In this document: in pieces, positions 1-15,000 of the stretch
Layout: each line of letters begins with the position of its first letter
How positions within the stretch are numbered: position 1 is the first letter of the stretch
Source of the DNA: Flectonema sp. DT1601
Lineage: Eukaryota; Euglenozoa; Diplonemea; Diplonemida; Diplonemidae
NCBI GenBank assembly: GCA_964019425.1
Contig: OZ025841.1
Span: forward strand, 248,001 to 312,000
DNA length: 64,000 bases
Reading direction: 5' to 3'
Notes under the pieces: generated by a model
The model's database searches: none
The model's input: only the letters and a program-made list of their open reading frames with translations
What the model was told of the DNA's origin: nothing
Program-made: the position numbers and the translations under genes

Positions 1-3000
1 CCTTCGTCGAGTAACTTTTGCATGTTATCAACCTGACGATTCCTTCCTGCTTCACTTGATTCTAATAATTGTAGTAGTGCTTCCTTCTCTGATGATAGTC
101 GTGTGAGTTTGTCATTTGTTTTGTTGAGTTCATTCCCAACTTCTGTTAATTCCTTTTCAGATACAGCTAATCGGGATATGAGTTCCTGTTCAGAAGACTC
201 CTTAAGTTCTTCTCTTATAACAAACAATTCTTTATTAAGTGATTCAATCTTTTGATTCGCACTCATCAACTGCTCTGATAAGTCTGGTTGAGGAATATTA
301 TCTGATTGGGTCTCTTGTTGCTCTACCACAGCAGGTTTCGCCTTTGCAGCACCAAGTCTAGTTAACAACGCACCAAAGTCAGCTTCTGCTACAGGAGGTT
401 CTGTTACTGCTGGTTGTGTTTGATCTTTCATTGTTGCAACTGGTCTCTTTGAACCGATGTTTGTGAGGATCGTATTCTTGACCTCCGCCATGTCGAGTTT
501 CCGCTGTAAATTTGCGGAGTTTAGTTCTGCCGCATGAAGGTTGCTTTGTAAATCTTTTATCTCAGGTGACTTTGAAGGAATCAGTTCATAGCTGGTTATG
601 ATGGCGCGGGATTCTTCGAGAGCTGATTCCAATTCGTTGATGCGGTTTTTGAGTTCATCGGAGTCGAGGTCCTCAGAGTCGTCAATATTTTCTGACAAAG
701 TCCGCAGCTCGTTCTCAACTCTCAGAGTTAGTTCTCTGTGGGAAGCGTCCAACTGAGACTTAACTTCTCCTGAAAATAACACTGAGTCAGGCATGGTTGA
801 TGAAAAACTAGGTTCTGCTACTTGTGTCACTGATATGTGTGAGCGGTGTGAGGCACTCATTTCTGACCAAGTGTCTGGTGTTCTCACCAACATCATTGAC
901 GGGGCATCAATTATTCCTCTTCCACTTCTACCACTACATGACAGTAAGTCTGTACTGCGACCTAGAAGTCCAGTCTTGTATGATCCTAAATGTTTATCAT
1001 CGAGTTTACTTCTTAAGTTAATAATCTCTTGTTCCATGCTACACATTTTAGATACTTCTGCTGTACGAGCTTCGTCTGATAGTTTTGAAAGTTCCTTTTT
1101 AGTAGCCATCGTCTTCGCAAAACGTTGTTTAAAGTCATCAGTCATTGCTTCTCCAGATAAGACCTTAGTAGTTAAGGACATCAGTTCATTGTCACAAGAG
1201 TGTTGTTGTGACATTATAGAAGTACTTGAACCAACGAGTAGATTACTTCTACTCAATCCGAGATGAGTAGCTCCCTGTCGAGTCATCTTTATTGATGATT
1301 GGCTCGAGCCGTCGTCATCGTCGCAGAATACGTCTGGATCGTGTGCTTCAGGTTGAGCTTGTTTTGTTAATAAAACACGATAAGCTTCAGTCACACTCGT
1401 AAGAGTGGCTTCTTGTACTTCACTTTCTTCCAAAACACCAGCGAGACGATCTTCAGTAGCGCCAAGTCTGATTGTCAACATTCGAACTTCTTCAAGGAGA
1501 TCTTCTTGTGTAGCACGAGCACGTCTCTCATCCTCATCAGGTAACATCATTTGTGTTAGCCTCATGTCTGTTGCTTCAAGTCTATCTCTTACAGCAGTTC
1601 TGTGAAGATCATCTTCAACAATAGTGTCAGGTGGAATCTCTTCATGTTCATAGTAAGCAGTTGATTGACGTCTTCTTTCTACTTTATCTCCTTGTGGTGT
1701 TGGTTGAACTAAGTCTTCAGATTCTTCTGATTCGTGATCAGGTGACACTTCTTCTTCTGTTTCTAAGTAGATCGCTTCGTGGTACTCATGAACGTGAGTC
1801 CGCTCACCTCTTTCTGCAACTTCAGATATGAGAATCGCAGGTATGTTTTGAACTGGTAAAGGTTCCTCAATAGTCTCTACAACATCAGGAGTCTCAGAAG
1901 GTTGGTCAGTGTTCTTTGCTGGTTTTCTAGATAGCAAGTCTTGGTTGTGGATTTTCAAGGCTGCGATATCTTTGGTCAGTCGAGAGGTTTCGCGCTGAAC
2001 CATCTCACGTTCTGTTTGTAAGGTCGCGAACGCGTGACGGTCTTTATGCTCAGCGAGGAGTTCAATTTCTGCATTGCGAGCTCTTAATGCAGCTAGCTCG
2101 TCAGATAATTTTCGCATTTCTTTTGTTCGAACGACGTCAACTTCATGAAGTTCGTGAAGTCGCCAGCGGAGATCCATCCTGCCAGTTGGAACAGAGTCAG
2201 TGGAGTCTCGAGGTGCCTCAGATTGAATTACCTCGTGACCATCTAGTACTGCTCTTTGTGTTAATAACATTGTTCCAGAATCGGTTCCCTGGACCACGAG
2301 TTCTTCAGCTAATTCCTTGTTGAAGGTTTCTTCACCCAAGTCAGCTGCCAGTAAATTATTTTGACTTCTCAGAGCCGCTGCCTCATCGCTGAGTGATTGA
2401 AACGCCTTCAACTCAACTCGTTTTGTTTCTACCAATTCATCGAGAGTCGGTGTTTTAGTTTCCAGATCTTGTTGACGTCGCAGTTCAGCCGAAACTTCGC
2501 CATTCAGAGCGCGGAGTTCTAATTCGTGCTTTCGAGTTACAGTGTTTAGACTTTCAACTTGTCTTCGAAGATCTAACGATGCTGGGCTAGAGGCTGGAGT
2601 AGTCTCTTTAGTCTTGCTAGCACGAGCTTGTCTAACTCTTTTCTTCTTCTTTTCAACGAATAACTGCGGGCTACCAAAAGGATGAGGAGAGGTTTGCGCT
2701 CTGGTCGGTGTTATCGGTGCCGGAGAACGAGCGAGGAGTTCGTTTTCTAAATTCTCAATTCTCTGTTTTAAGAGGTCGATTTTCGATTCATCTTCGAAAG
2801 TAACACGTCTACTGAATGAGGAATCTAGTTTAGTTATATCAGATAACTTACTGTTATCCTCTCCCTGTCCTATTGATGGGTTTCGTGATAATTCAAGCGA
2901 AGGTGATATTCTACCGGCTTCAAACCCAAGAGCACTCAACTGCTGTTTCACCAGCTCTCCAATTGCTCCTTGAGACTCTACTTGTTTCTCACTCTCAACG

Positions 3001-6000
3001 GGTTTTGTCAGATCGCTGAGTGCTGGTTTTGGTTTCTTCTTTCCCTTCTTTATTGGAGAATCTCTTTGAATCTCTGAACGTGCGAATATCTCAGTCGAAG
3101 TTGAAGGCATCCTTCGATCTTTCTTAGAGCAATCTTTACATAAAGTTCGGTCAATCTTTCCGGTTACAAACTTCTGACCACATGTAGCACATGCCTTTTG
3201 CTGCATGCCAGATGTGCTCGAGTCAGGGACGTACGATGCACGGCGTTTTAATTTTCCAGAACGATTCATTGAACGGTTCTTCTTTGGAGGGTCTTGAGTG
3301 AGAGGTGATGAAACAGCAGAGAATGAGAATCGAGCTTCATCTTGTGCCCAAGTTGCTGCAGTACTTGGTGATGAAGCATCATCTAGGTTTCCAGAACCTA
3401 ACTTAACCATTTCATAGCTGTCAAGTTCTAAGACTGACCCACGTCTACTACTGCCCTCTAGACTAGCGTGATCATGTGATCTCAACTCTATTTGTAATCT
3501 TTCACAGAACTTCCTACTTTGTCGTAACTCTGCAAGGTATCCGTCGCTAAGTTTTTCAACGTGATCTCGACGTTTATCTAATTCAAACACTTGTGTTCTC
3601 AGTGACTGAATCATCTCCTCAGAGATTACTAGCTGCTTTTCTAACTCGCTGGACTTGTCAGACTGCTCGGAGTCATTTGGTGTTTGAAGAAGTTTTAATA
3701 CTCCGATCTGCCTGTGGAGTTCATTCTTATCATTTTCCAGTTCAGTAATACGAAACTGTGCGTCAGGTAGTAATCTAATACTGGCAGGTGTTAGTTGTGA
3801 AGTTGAGAATTCTGATAGCAAAGGGCTGTCAATTACATCTTCTCTCGACTGTCTATGGACAGCATTCTCAGCTACTGATAGAGCTCTGCCGAACTCTGAT
3901 GCTCGTAGTTCACTATTCCCAAGTCTTTCTTCTAATTCTCGTATCATCTTAATCAGATCCTCACCAGATAATTCCTCAAGTAGTTTAGTATCAATGCCAC
4001 TCTTCCATGAAGGTGACGGTGGAAAGTTTGCTTCAGCCCAAGATTGGAGTCTTTCATCTATTCTCTTTTCTACTTGCTGCATAATCTCGTCTCCTGGAGC
4101 TGTTTGTTTCTTACCAGTCTCAAGAATAGTCGAAATCTTTGATAAATCTTCAGTGATTCCCTTATCACTGTATTGAGAACCTCTTCTAGGTTGTTGTGTT
4201 CTAGTTATCACAAGTGATTCAATTCGTTTTATCTCTTTGAGAGCGAAATCAATCGGTTGACTTACAGAAGCCTTCGACTCAATTAAGTCTTCCATTCTTC
4301 TTAGTTGTCCTACGATTGCTTGATCAACCCAAGGCGGAGGATCTGTTGGATTCGATGTTTGTTCATCTTGAAGTGTTTTAACACATTGTAATAATAAACT
4401 TTTAACTTCTGAATACAACATTCCAATAATCTGCTCTTCCGAAAGCATCTGTTGAATCTCTCTCGCTAAATCAACTACTTCCGTCAATGCTGTCGGTATT
4501 GACTCCAAGTGAAAATCTGTTTTCACAGAGTCTTCATCAATTGTTGTATCAGATGTCACTGATGTGACTGTTCGAACATGTGTTGAGAGCAGGTCTTTAC
4601 TCGCAATTAAATTCTTTATTGATAATAAATTCTTAACAACACCGTAGACGGCAGAACTCTTCTGTTCAATTCCGTTCAATAACATTATTATATCTGATAA
4701 CAGTGAGATGAGATGCTCTGTTTTATCAATTTTGAAATTTCCTGAAAGGTCTTTAAGTTGTTCTGAGATACCAGCCAGAAGTGACCGTGACTCTTCTTTT
4801 GCTTGTGTTGTTTGAAAGGCAGCCAGGTTTAACTCTAGTCGAGCTAGCGCATCGCTGAAGTTGTCGGATTCTTCTTTATCGAAAACTGCTTTCGTATTTT
4901 GTTTTGAAATTTTTTGAATTTCAGAAACAATCTCATCAACAACAGTAGTTTGTGACTTTTTCAAATCACTTGATAAGCTTCTTTGGAATTCAGAAAACAT
5001 TGGCTTGATAGAATTGCCTGGATGATCAATCTTTTGTAATTCCAAAGAGATTCTTGTAGCTGTATCAGTATTCATTGAGTCTGTGTGAGTGATCCTTTGA
5101 AGCTCATTAAGAATACGTGACATTGCCTCTGTGTGATTCTCAGCTATACTCGATTCAATCTTTTCTAATGATAGTCGAATGTCACCAGCATCTGGAGGAA
5201 TTCCCTTCTGGGAAACTATATCTTCAACACGCTGAAGGACGTTTTCGAGTAACGGTTGAGTGACAGAAGAGTCTTGTTGAATATCAACTATCATTTCATT
5301 AATCGGTTTTAACTCTTTCAGAATCTGAGAAGCAACAACGCTATCAACAGCAGGAACACTTGATTCTAATCTTAGAAGGGTTTCTCTAATCTCATTTGAG
5401 ATGTTTACATCGCTGATACCATCAGATATACTCTTTAACTCCGACAGGATCACTGATCCAGAAGTAGCACTATTCTCATCAAGTCTACTAATCATTGGTG
5501 TTATAATATCAATGAAAGGCGTAGCCTCAGATGTAATTACAGAGCCTTGTGTAGTAATTAAATCCATTATCTGTCTAAGTTGTGATGAGATTACAGACTC
5601 TGATAGTTCAGCTTTGTCAGTGATTGCTTGGTTTATTAAGTCTCCAATTCCTTGTAGCTCCGATGATAACATCGGTGAGACAGGTGATCTGGGTTGTTCT
5701 TCAGTCTCAGATAGCTTCTGTTCTAGCTTAGCAATAGCAGTTGGGACCGCTTCTGATACTCTTTTCAGTTCTGTTACTATTTTATCACTTATTTCTGAGT
5801 CATTGTTTTGTGATGATCTACCTGACAATACAATCTCCTGCAGTGCTCTTAGTTCATCTAATATTTGACTGCTCGATGGATCAACTGGTTCTTGTCTAAC
5901 TCGATTCTCAACTCTGGCGACTAAATCAACCAACTCAGGATCTGATTGTCTTTGTGACAGGGCTTCATGAAGGGTTCGTAGTTGAGTTAAAACTTCATTG

Positions 6001-9000
6001 TTGGTTCCCTTTTGAAGTAATTCTTCAATCTTAAGCAGTCGATCGTCAACTGTTTCAGATTTCCCAGGCGATGATGAAGCCAACATCTCCTCTAGTCGTT
6101 TTAAAACTCCATCTTCTTTTTGTTCATGTTGTTGTTGATGATGTTCAGTAAGAAGGTTTTCAATTCTACTGAGGCGGGTAGTGACTTGATCATCAGCTGG
6201 AGCAGACGAAGGGCTTCGTGGTGAGTTCTCAACGAGTAGTTCTTGAATATGAGATAGAAGTCCCTTATTCAGAGAGTCTCTTTCTTGTTGCTGGTGTGAA
6301 ACAAGCAACTCTTCGATGCGATGAAGACGATTTGTGACATCTGGAGATTCTTCAAAAGACGATTGTGATTTCGGAGACTGACCAATTATCAATTCTTCAA
6401 CACGTTGAAGTAAGAAATCATTAGCAGAAGATTTCTCTTTAGAACTATTTGACACTAAGACATCGATCTTTAATGCCATCTCCTCAAGTTTTTGTGGCAA
6501 CTCTTCATCATCAGTCGTCGGAGTGGTCATTTGCTTTTCTAATATCAATCCCTCAATCTTCTTTAACTCGTCAGCTATATTTGATTCAGCAGATTGCGGA
6601 GTCGCTCTACTAACGAGATCTTCGATTCGTTTAAGTTCAGATATGATTGTAGCTAACATAGAAGATGGAATGTCAGATGTTGTATCGACGTCACGGATTT
6701 GTTTAATGTCGTTTATCTCTAAAAATGATCGAAGTCGGTTCATTACTTTGGGTGTCGTCGGAGGACTAATTTCATCTTTTAGCTTTTCTTCAACACCTTC
6801 TAAGTGTTTTCGAATGATCATTTCGTGTTCAGCAGTTGGAGGAATCGCATCACGATCTGTATGTCTGTCAACTCTAGGAGGGGTGTTCGCAAGAGTTTCA
6901 AGTTTATCCGAAGTATCAGTTGGAAGAGTCATGTTGTAATCAGAGAATAATTTTCTAATACTGTCAACAGCAGTAGGAGATCCTTCTTGCACTGACTGAA
7001 GATGGTCTTGTAATGATTTTTCAAAGTTTTCAAACGTCGATATCATTACTTCGTTGATATTTCCAGCAATTTCACGAACAGAATCTTTTTGCAGCTGACT
7101 TACAGTCGACACAATTACTTGAAGCTCATCCACGAGATGTGATGGAACAGGAAGTTCACTACTATGAAGGGTGTCTTGCAAACGCTGTAAATTTTCAACA
7201 GAAACACGACTTTGAACGTTTTCAATTTGCTGCTTAACAGCTTCTTCATGTTTTTCAAATGAAGATTTCATTCTATCATCGAGTGCAGTATTAATCGAAT
7301 CGGTGATGTGAAGCACAGCATCTTGTTGACTTATAGAGACAGTTGTATTAATCTCTTGAAGTTTATCAACCAACTGCTGCGGAAGTGAGATACTTCGATC
7401 TTTCAAGTGTGACTGTAATGCTTCAAGAGACTCTACTGATGTGGTGTGTTGAACGTTTGTGATGTGTTCTTTTGCTTCGTTCATGTAGTTTTTAACTGTT
7501 GATTCAACTTTTGCTGTTAACGCTTCCATCTTTGGCTGTTGAACAGAATCTAACGCAGTGGCGATGTGTTCGACAATTTGACGAATTTCACGGCTGCCGC
7601 CAGAATCTGCTGATGACAAAACCTGATAAAGTTCTTCATTTATTGACCTGTGATCAGGTAGTTGAATCCTATTAGAATCCATAAACTTTTGTAAATTGTG
7701 TAAGATGTCAATAGCAGAAGCTTGTTTTTGTAACTGTTCTTGCAAGTCTTTTAAAAACGACGTAACTACTACAGCGTCGTCTTGAAATAGTTTTGGTGCA
7801 ACTGGTGATTTGAGAAGTTCTTGTTGTTGGCCAGCTAATTCTTCATTTCTTGACATTAGATTAGCGAGAGATGTTGCTGTTTGATTCTGGCTGTGAGTTA
7901 ACAATTCTTTTACCACTAGTAAATGTTTATCGGCATTTTCTCTAATCCCGTCTTCAGTTCTCTTAATCAGCTCAGATAACTTTTCTTCGCTTGTGTTGTC
8001 AGTTTCTTGATTTGGGACCAAAGTTTTCATATTCTCAAGATGATCAGAAGTCAATTCTTTGATTCCAGTTTGCGTTTTTTGCATTAAAACTCCAAAAGCG
8101 TCCTGTTGCTGAGCGACCATGTCGCGTATTTGTCCAACGACCGCTTCAGAGAGACCAGTTTGATGAGGAACACTAGAAGCGTCTTGAGAAACCATCTCTA
8201 TCAGTTTCTCTTCAGGTAGCATTGCAAGTTTTCGTAGGGATGATTGATTAGTGATTAACCATGATAAGTTAAAAGAGTCACCGTCATTAGAGATTAGTGA
8301 TAGCAGGTATCGAATATCTGATTTAGAAAGTCTGGAAATGTTTGCAACTGTATCTAACTGACCAGTTATAAAGTCTATTGTGAATTCTGAATCTCGAACA
8401 CGACGAACGACACTCTGAGTGAATTGTATCAAATCCGACTGCAAGGAAGAGTCAAGCTGTGAGATTGTAGTCAAGAATGGGTAATTAGAAATCACAAAAG
8501 ACAATATCTCACTCATAGAATCCGATACCAACACACCCAACTTATGAATATCTGAATTATCAAGTAAACGTAAACCTCCCAATAGAGGTTGTTGTTCAGT
8601 CATAAACCTGACTGAAGCTAATGCTGTTTCTTCATTACGATCGCGTAAGACGTTGTCGACTAATGCTGTGAGAGAGTCTTGAACGTCATCGCATTGGTTT
8701 TGAATGGATGTGAACATTTTAATATTACGACAACAGAATTCAATGAAATCTCCGGCTTGTTCACTTAGGGTTTCGAGGCAACCTTCCCTAACAGTTTGTA
8801 GCATTTCGATAAGTGGTTTTCTACGGGTGACGAAATCCATGCTTATAGATCGCAATAACTCTAATTGTGAACCCGATAGCTGAGACATTTCTGTAAACAA
8901 GTCTTCATGAGAACTTAACTTTGAAAGATTTATTTTTGAATCGGCCAAGTCATTCAAAACCTTCAACTGTTGACTTGACGATGACGCAAACAACTGTTGT

Positions 9001-12000
9001 AGGTTTGGGTAAATGTGTAGTTGCTTTACTAGGAATATATCTCTTTCATTTATACTAGCGAGTTCTTTGTTTTCATTAATTATTTTTCCAATTGAATCAG
9101 TGTCTGAAAGAGACATGTTTGTAAGTGCAGTTTTCATGCTTGGAGTTGATATTTTCTTCAAAAGACCGTCATCCACGGCTATAGAAACAAACTCCTTGAC
9201 AGACAACGAGCGTGTCAGCACGTCAGCCATATCACCGTCAGCTGCTAATTTAGACAGCAGTTCAATGTTTCCAGTTATCAGTTGCTTTACTGAATTGTTT
9301 TTAAATACCTCTAACAAAGCAGTCTTGAAGTCAGCACCAGAGGTGTGAAGTCGATTGATAATTTCTGGTACCTCTCTCACTAATTGTAGTGCTGGTGATA
9401 GAAGACTGGTTAAACTTGAATCTGACACCACATCTCCTAATAAAGACAGAGTTGAATCTTCTAAGAATGAAAGAGGTGTCAATAATGATATCAAATTAGC
9501 AGTTATGAATGAAATAGTTTGAGGAGTTGCATGCTCAGGAGGTAATCGAAGGCTGTTACTCGAAGTGAGAGACGCTTCCAATGCTGCAATACGAGACTGC
9601 GATATTGACAACTGAGCGTTTAAATCAGATATTAATAATTCATACTTCACGGTATCACTAGACGATCCTCTAGAATCAGCACCAACTCCAATGGTTGTCG
9701 CAAGCTCTGTTTCTAACTGTGAAATACGAGTATTCAAACGAGATTCATTTTCTCTCACCTGCTTTAAATCGGTCGCAAGTTCACTACTGTGAATTCGTGA
9801 TTCTGTGAGATGTGATTTCAAATCGTTTATATCACTCGTGTGGTAATCAAGAGCGTGGTTGCGATCTTTTAACTTCTCAATGTCTCTCTCCTTTTCGATA
9901 ATAATTGTTTTTAAATCAGCCTTCTCATCTTCAAGAGACAGTTGGTCTGCTTTCAATCGTTTGACGTATCTGTGAAGTCTTCCTAAGTCTTCATGTGATG
10001 ATGGAGACTGATGAAGGTTTAATGATGAAGGACTAGCAGAGCTGTCTACTAACTCTGTTATCATTAGTAGTTCTTCTTCAGCTTCTCTTATACATCTGTT
10101 TACTTCATCTTGTGACTTGTCTTGTTGTAATAGTGATGCAAGTTTATCATTCAACATCTGAGCTCTAGACACAATAATATCTTCTCTCTCTCTCTCTAAA
10201 TCTCTGTTGCCGTGACGAGGACTGTCTTGTGGAGATTTGTAAGGCTCGTCTTCGAGGATGGTAACTTTTCGACCAAGTCGTTCATTTTCAATCTCTAACT
10301 CCTGCATGTCTCGTCTGTGAGATAGAGTCACGTAATGGAGCTTGTCTTCAAGCTGTCTGACTTGTTCTTGTGTTTCTTGTGTTTGCTTATCAGTTTGTTT
10401 TTCTAATGAGGTGGCTTCACCTACCAAAGATTGTAGTTCAGCTTGATTGGTTAATATCACTGACTGAAGGCGAGTTACCTCTCTTTGAGAATCTGTGAAT
10501 CTCTGAGTCAGAGTAATAAACTCCTCGTGTGTAGGACCTGCCATGTTTGGTTCTATTTGTGTTGATTTCGATCTGGTTTCTGCTACCTCTTGAATTCCAA
10601 TATTCCGAAGTTGTTTATCACTCAACTGCTGTGTTGTGATTGGTAATTCTTCATTAGAAGAAAGCAGGCTGGAGAGTCTTTTAATTTCACTGTGGCATTG
10701 CTGGAGTTCTTGCGTATCAACAGGTTCTAATTTAATATCTTCAGCTGCTCGCAGCTTCTGTTCTAAATCAGTAATCTGACTGTTGGCTGTTTGTAGACTT
10801 TTAAAACTCAATTCTTCAGAATCGGATAATTGTTTTGCTAATTTCACAACTTCATTTTGAGCAGATTCGTTACGTTCAATAGCACGCAAGGATTTGATTT
10901 CATTGTTTGCTCTGTTCAGGTCTCTCTCGTAGGCATCTTCTACTTCAGTTAGGCTTTGCGTTAGTTGAGTGACTTCATTCTGACTTGCATTCAGTTTTTG
11001 TGTCAATTCTGAGTTGGGTTCCGCAGATGCTTTCAAACGGTTGATCTCATTATTAGCTTTCTGTAGTTCTCCATCATATGCTTCTTCTAAGTCTGTTAGG
11101 TTTTGAGTTAACTCTGTGACCTCTTCCTGACTGGCAGTAAGTAGGGTTTCTAACTCTGGTCGGTTGGATGTAGAAAGTCGTGAGATTTCTTCTCTTGCAG
11201 ATGTGAGATCTTTCTCATAAGAGTTTTCAAGATCTGAAAGACTTTGTGTAAGTTGTTTGACTTCTTCACTTACTTGTTGCTTTCTAACTTGAGTCAGGTC
11301 GTCTTCATTCGAATTCTCCAGACTAGTCATCTGTTGTCGAAGTCGAGTGACTTCTAATTCTGATAATTTCTTAACTTCCTTAAGCTCATCTTCGAGTTGT
11401 TGTTTACTTTCAGACAGCTGTTTAATCATTTCATTGGATTCCGTTTGTTGTTTGTCAAGAGAGTCTTCTAGTTCAATCAAATGATGATGAAGTCTCTCTG
11501 CCTCCGCTGGTGTTTCTGAAGACAGACGAATGATTTCATTGTTTGCTGTTTGGAGTTCCACATCGAGTTCAGAAACTTTTTGAGATAATCTCGTGATTTC
11601 TAATTCAGTTTCCTGAGACTTGTCTTTTGATGGTGAGTCAGTAGTCACATCTTTCATACTTCTGATAGCTGTCGTGAGATTAGAAATTTCTTCTTTTGAT
11701 GAGATGAGTTGTTTTTGAATATCAGAACTTTGATCAGATTTAAGTTCGAGTTGTTCTTTTACTGATCGCATGTTACGGTCATAAGTGTCTTCCATTTCTG
11801 AGAGATGGGACGTCAGTTTGTTGATTTCAGTGTTGGCTGCTTGCAACTCAGAATGAAGATCTGATGGTGGCTGTGATTCTGTCCTCGCTGATCTCAAGTT
11901 ACGATCATAAGTGTCTTCCATTTCCTTCAAATCACTTTTGAGATGCTGAACCTCAGCTCTCGATGAGAGCAACTGAGCTTCCAACTCCGTTGGTGGTGAT

Positions 12001-15000
12001 TCAGATTTAAGAAGTACGAGTTCATCTTTAACGGATTTAATATTTCTGTCGTAAGTGGTTTCCATCTCTGATAAAGTTTCATTTAATTTGACTGCCTCAG
12101 CTTTTGCTGCAGCGAGGTCAGAGTAAAGCTGTTCCTGAGTAGATTGTAAGATTGATATTTCTCCTTCTGCGGATTTCAACTGACGGTCGCCTGATTCTTC
12201 CAACTCAGCAGTCCGCTCACTGCTATTGGCTCTAACAGATTGTAGGTTACGAGAATACGTGTCTTCCATCTCTCTCAAGTCATTAGTCAGTTTGGATATT
12301 TTTAACTTACAAGCGATAAGCTCTTCCTCAACATCAGAAGGTGTCTGTTCTGATTTCAGTAACTGAAGTTCTTGCTTTGCAGATTGCAAGTTACGGTCAT
12401 ATGTTTCTTCCATTTCAGACAGCGCTCCAGTTAGCTTTTTTACTTCTTCTTCAGCTGCTAAGAGTGCATCTTGTAACTGTAAAGTGGTAGTACCAGAGTC
12501 ACTAGATTGGTTCTTAATAGTGAGAAGATTGTTTTGATAAATTTGATCCATTTCAGACAGCTGTGACGTCAGTCGTAAAACTTCTTCTTTCGATGTCTGA
12601 AGCTCCGATTCAACTTGCGGTAGTCTGTCTGGATTAGTTTCTGTTTCTTTAATCGAAGTGTCGGTACTCTGCTGAGTTCCGACGTTACTTTGAATAGCCA
12701 AATCACTTGTTTGTTGTTTAACATCAATGAGTTCAGGTGACTCAGTCTGATCTAATTGAGATTTCGTACTCGTCGAAGGTTCTTCTGTTTGATCAGATTT
12801 GGTAGCTGTCGCAGTTGATTGTTGAATGCCGACATTTATTAATTCCTGACCCTCAGTTTGTTGACCCTCTGATTTGGTTATTAACAAGTCAGTTTGGTCA
12901 GACTTAACTCTCGTTTGGATTATCTCAGTGTGTGTTCCTGCTGATACCAAAGTCGGGTTTTCTGATTGCCCTGACGTTGTTGATAATTTAATAACTCGCT
13001 GAGTTGCTACTGAGGCCGTCGCGTACTCACTTTGTGTGTGACTGTCTGACACGCGAGGTGGTGATGAAGTCATCTGAGAAGAGTCTGACTGACTGCCAAA
13101 GACTACTTGCTGTGTCCCTATTGAAGCAGTTGATGGTTCAACTTGAGTGTGAACATCTGCGACTGACGGAGATAAAGTTGATTCTCTTTCAACACCACCT
13201 TCTTGAACCCCAACAGGTGAGATCTCTTCAATTTCTGGTGACAACGTCAAGTCTTGATCATCAGAACGTCTGGGGGTTTCCTATTTGTGTATAAGGGTGT
13301 CCCTCCCCAGTAAGAAAATAACAAAAAAAAAAATGAAATCTGAGAATTAAAAAAAAAAAAAAATAAATAAAAATAAAATCAGAAAACAGAACAATGCCAA
13401 ACCTTTTCATTGTATTCCTTCCTGGAACTCGAAGACATCGTTGAAACAGGTGAGCGAAACAGGGATGTTGCTGTGAAGGGTCTCTCTGTAGTAGCGTGAA
13501 GAGCATCAGTAGAATCTGTAACAAGAATACGAAGTCTCGTTACTTCTGATGTCAGTTGATTATTTGCAGCTTCTTGTTCGGCAGCGCGCTCAAGAGACTT
13601 CTTAAGCTGATGCTGCAGACCTTCCTTAACAGTCTGAAGCTCTGCAAGCTGCCTATTCAACTCAGCTATTTGAACTTCTCTCTTAACAACATCATCAGCA
13701 GTTGTGGATTCAGTTGTCTTCCCTAACAACTGAATAGTACTTTCTGCAGATCGACGTTTATCCTCCTCCTCCCTCAGTGAGACTGATAATTCCTGAACTG
13801 TATTCTGACTTGTATTTAATGATTGTTCTAATTGTTTTGACTGACCAAGTAATTGAAGTAATGCTGTTGGAGTGACAAGCATTGCTCCTTGTATCACTAA
13901 AGAACAAAACTCATCTGCCTCACTCATTACAATCCCAATCCTGTTCGATAACTCTGTGTCTTGATCTACTAAGAAATTAGATCCCACGACGGGTTTTCCA
14001 AGAGGACAACGAGTCCACACATCGCTGTCAGACCACTTAATTATATCATGTTCAGGTTCATAGATTGCAGTAGCGTTGAGTTCAACAATCTCAAATTGAT
14101 CATCACCAGTCTTCTTGAGAGTGCAGACATGTTCAGGTGACTGTTCGAATATAACATCAGTACCTCTGATTGTGACGATGTCCCCTTCAGTAGTTCTCCA
14201 AATACCTCTTATTTGTGAGATGTCAATTGGTTCTGGACTTTGCTTCATGAGTCTACCCGAGACGTCAACTAGTAGCTGTAGCTGTTCCCTTGCAGTGTTT
14301 TTAATATTCTGTCGGAGTAAATCTTCACTGTGTTGTAACTCTTTGATGTCTCTGAGTAATGACTTGTTCATAGAATATGAAAAACTATCACAAAGAGCTG
14401 CTGCACACTCAGTAGCATCGTTGAACAATTGCCTCTTGTTAATTACTGCTGACTCTTCTAACTGATTCATTTGACTTACATTACTTCTTAACAGAAGTTG
14501 ACTCATACATGTTGAGTAAACATCATCTGATTCCTCCAGTTCTAGTCCCCCCCGATCACTTTTTTGCTCCTGTTGCAAAAGCTGTTGTTGCAGATTGAAC
14601 AACTCTGCTTCGCATGACTTGAATGATGAATCACTATTCTGTAAGTCATTTTTAAGTTGTTGTGACTCACCCTGTGCGGTAGTTAAGTCAGATTTGCAGT
14701 TGTCGAGATCTGTTTGAAGAGACTGGAGTTTGTCCAACAATGAAATGTATTCAGGAGAATCCATCACACTAATAATAGGAACTTCTTGCTCATGAGGAGG
14801 TGACACACGTGGTGGTGATTCTGGTGGTGGTGACGGAGTAGCTTCCCTCATCCGAACTTCTGTTAACTTTTTTTCAAGAGCTGAAATAGTCTCATCTCTC
14901 GTTGAGATCTCACTCCGCATGCCAACAGCTTCGAGTCCAAGCGACCTTACTTTTGCCTCCAGTCTGTCGGTTTCAATTTTGTGTTTCGCATGCGTGTTTT

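Noticed and set aside
793-9348. Several plus-strand open frames of 60-157 codons across the first 13 kb
   Set aside because: They lie opposite the continuous minus-strand giant gene, whose translation is coherent coiled coil. They are mirror frames with no recognisable content.
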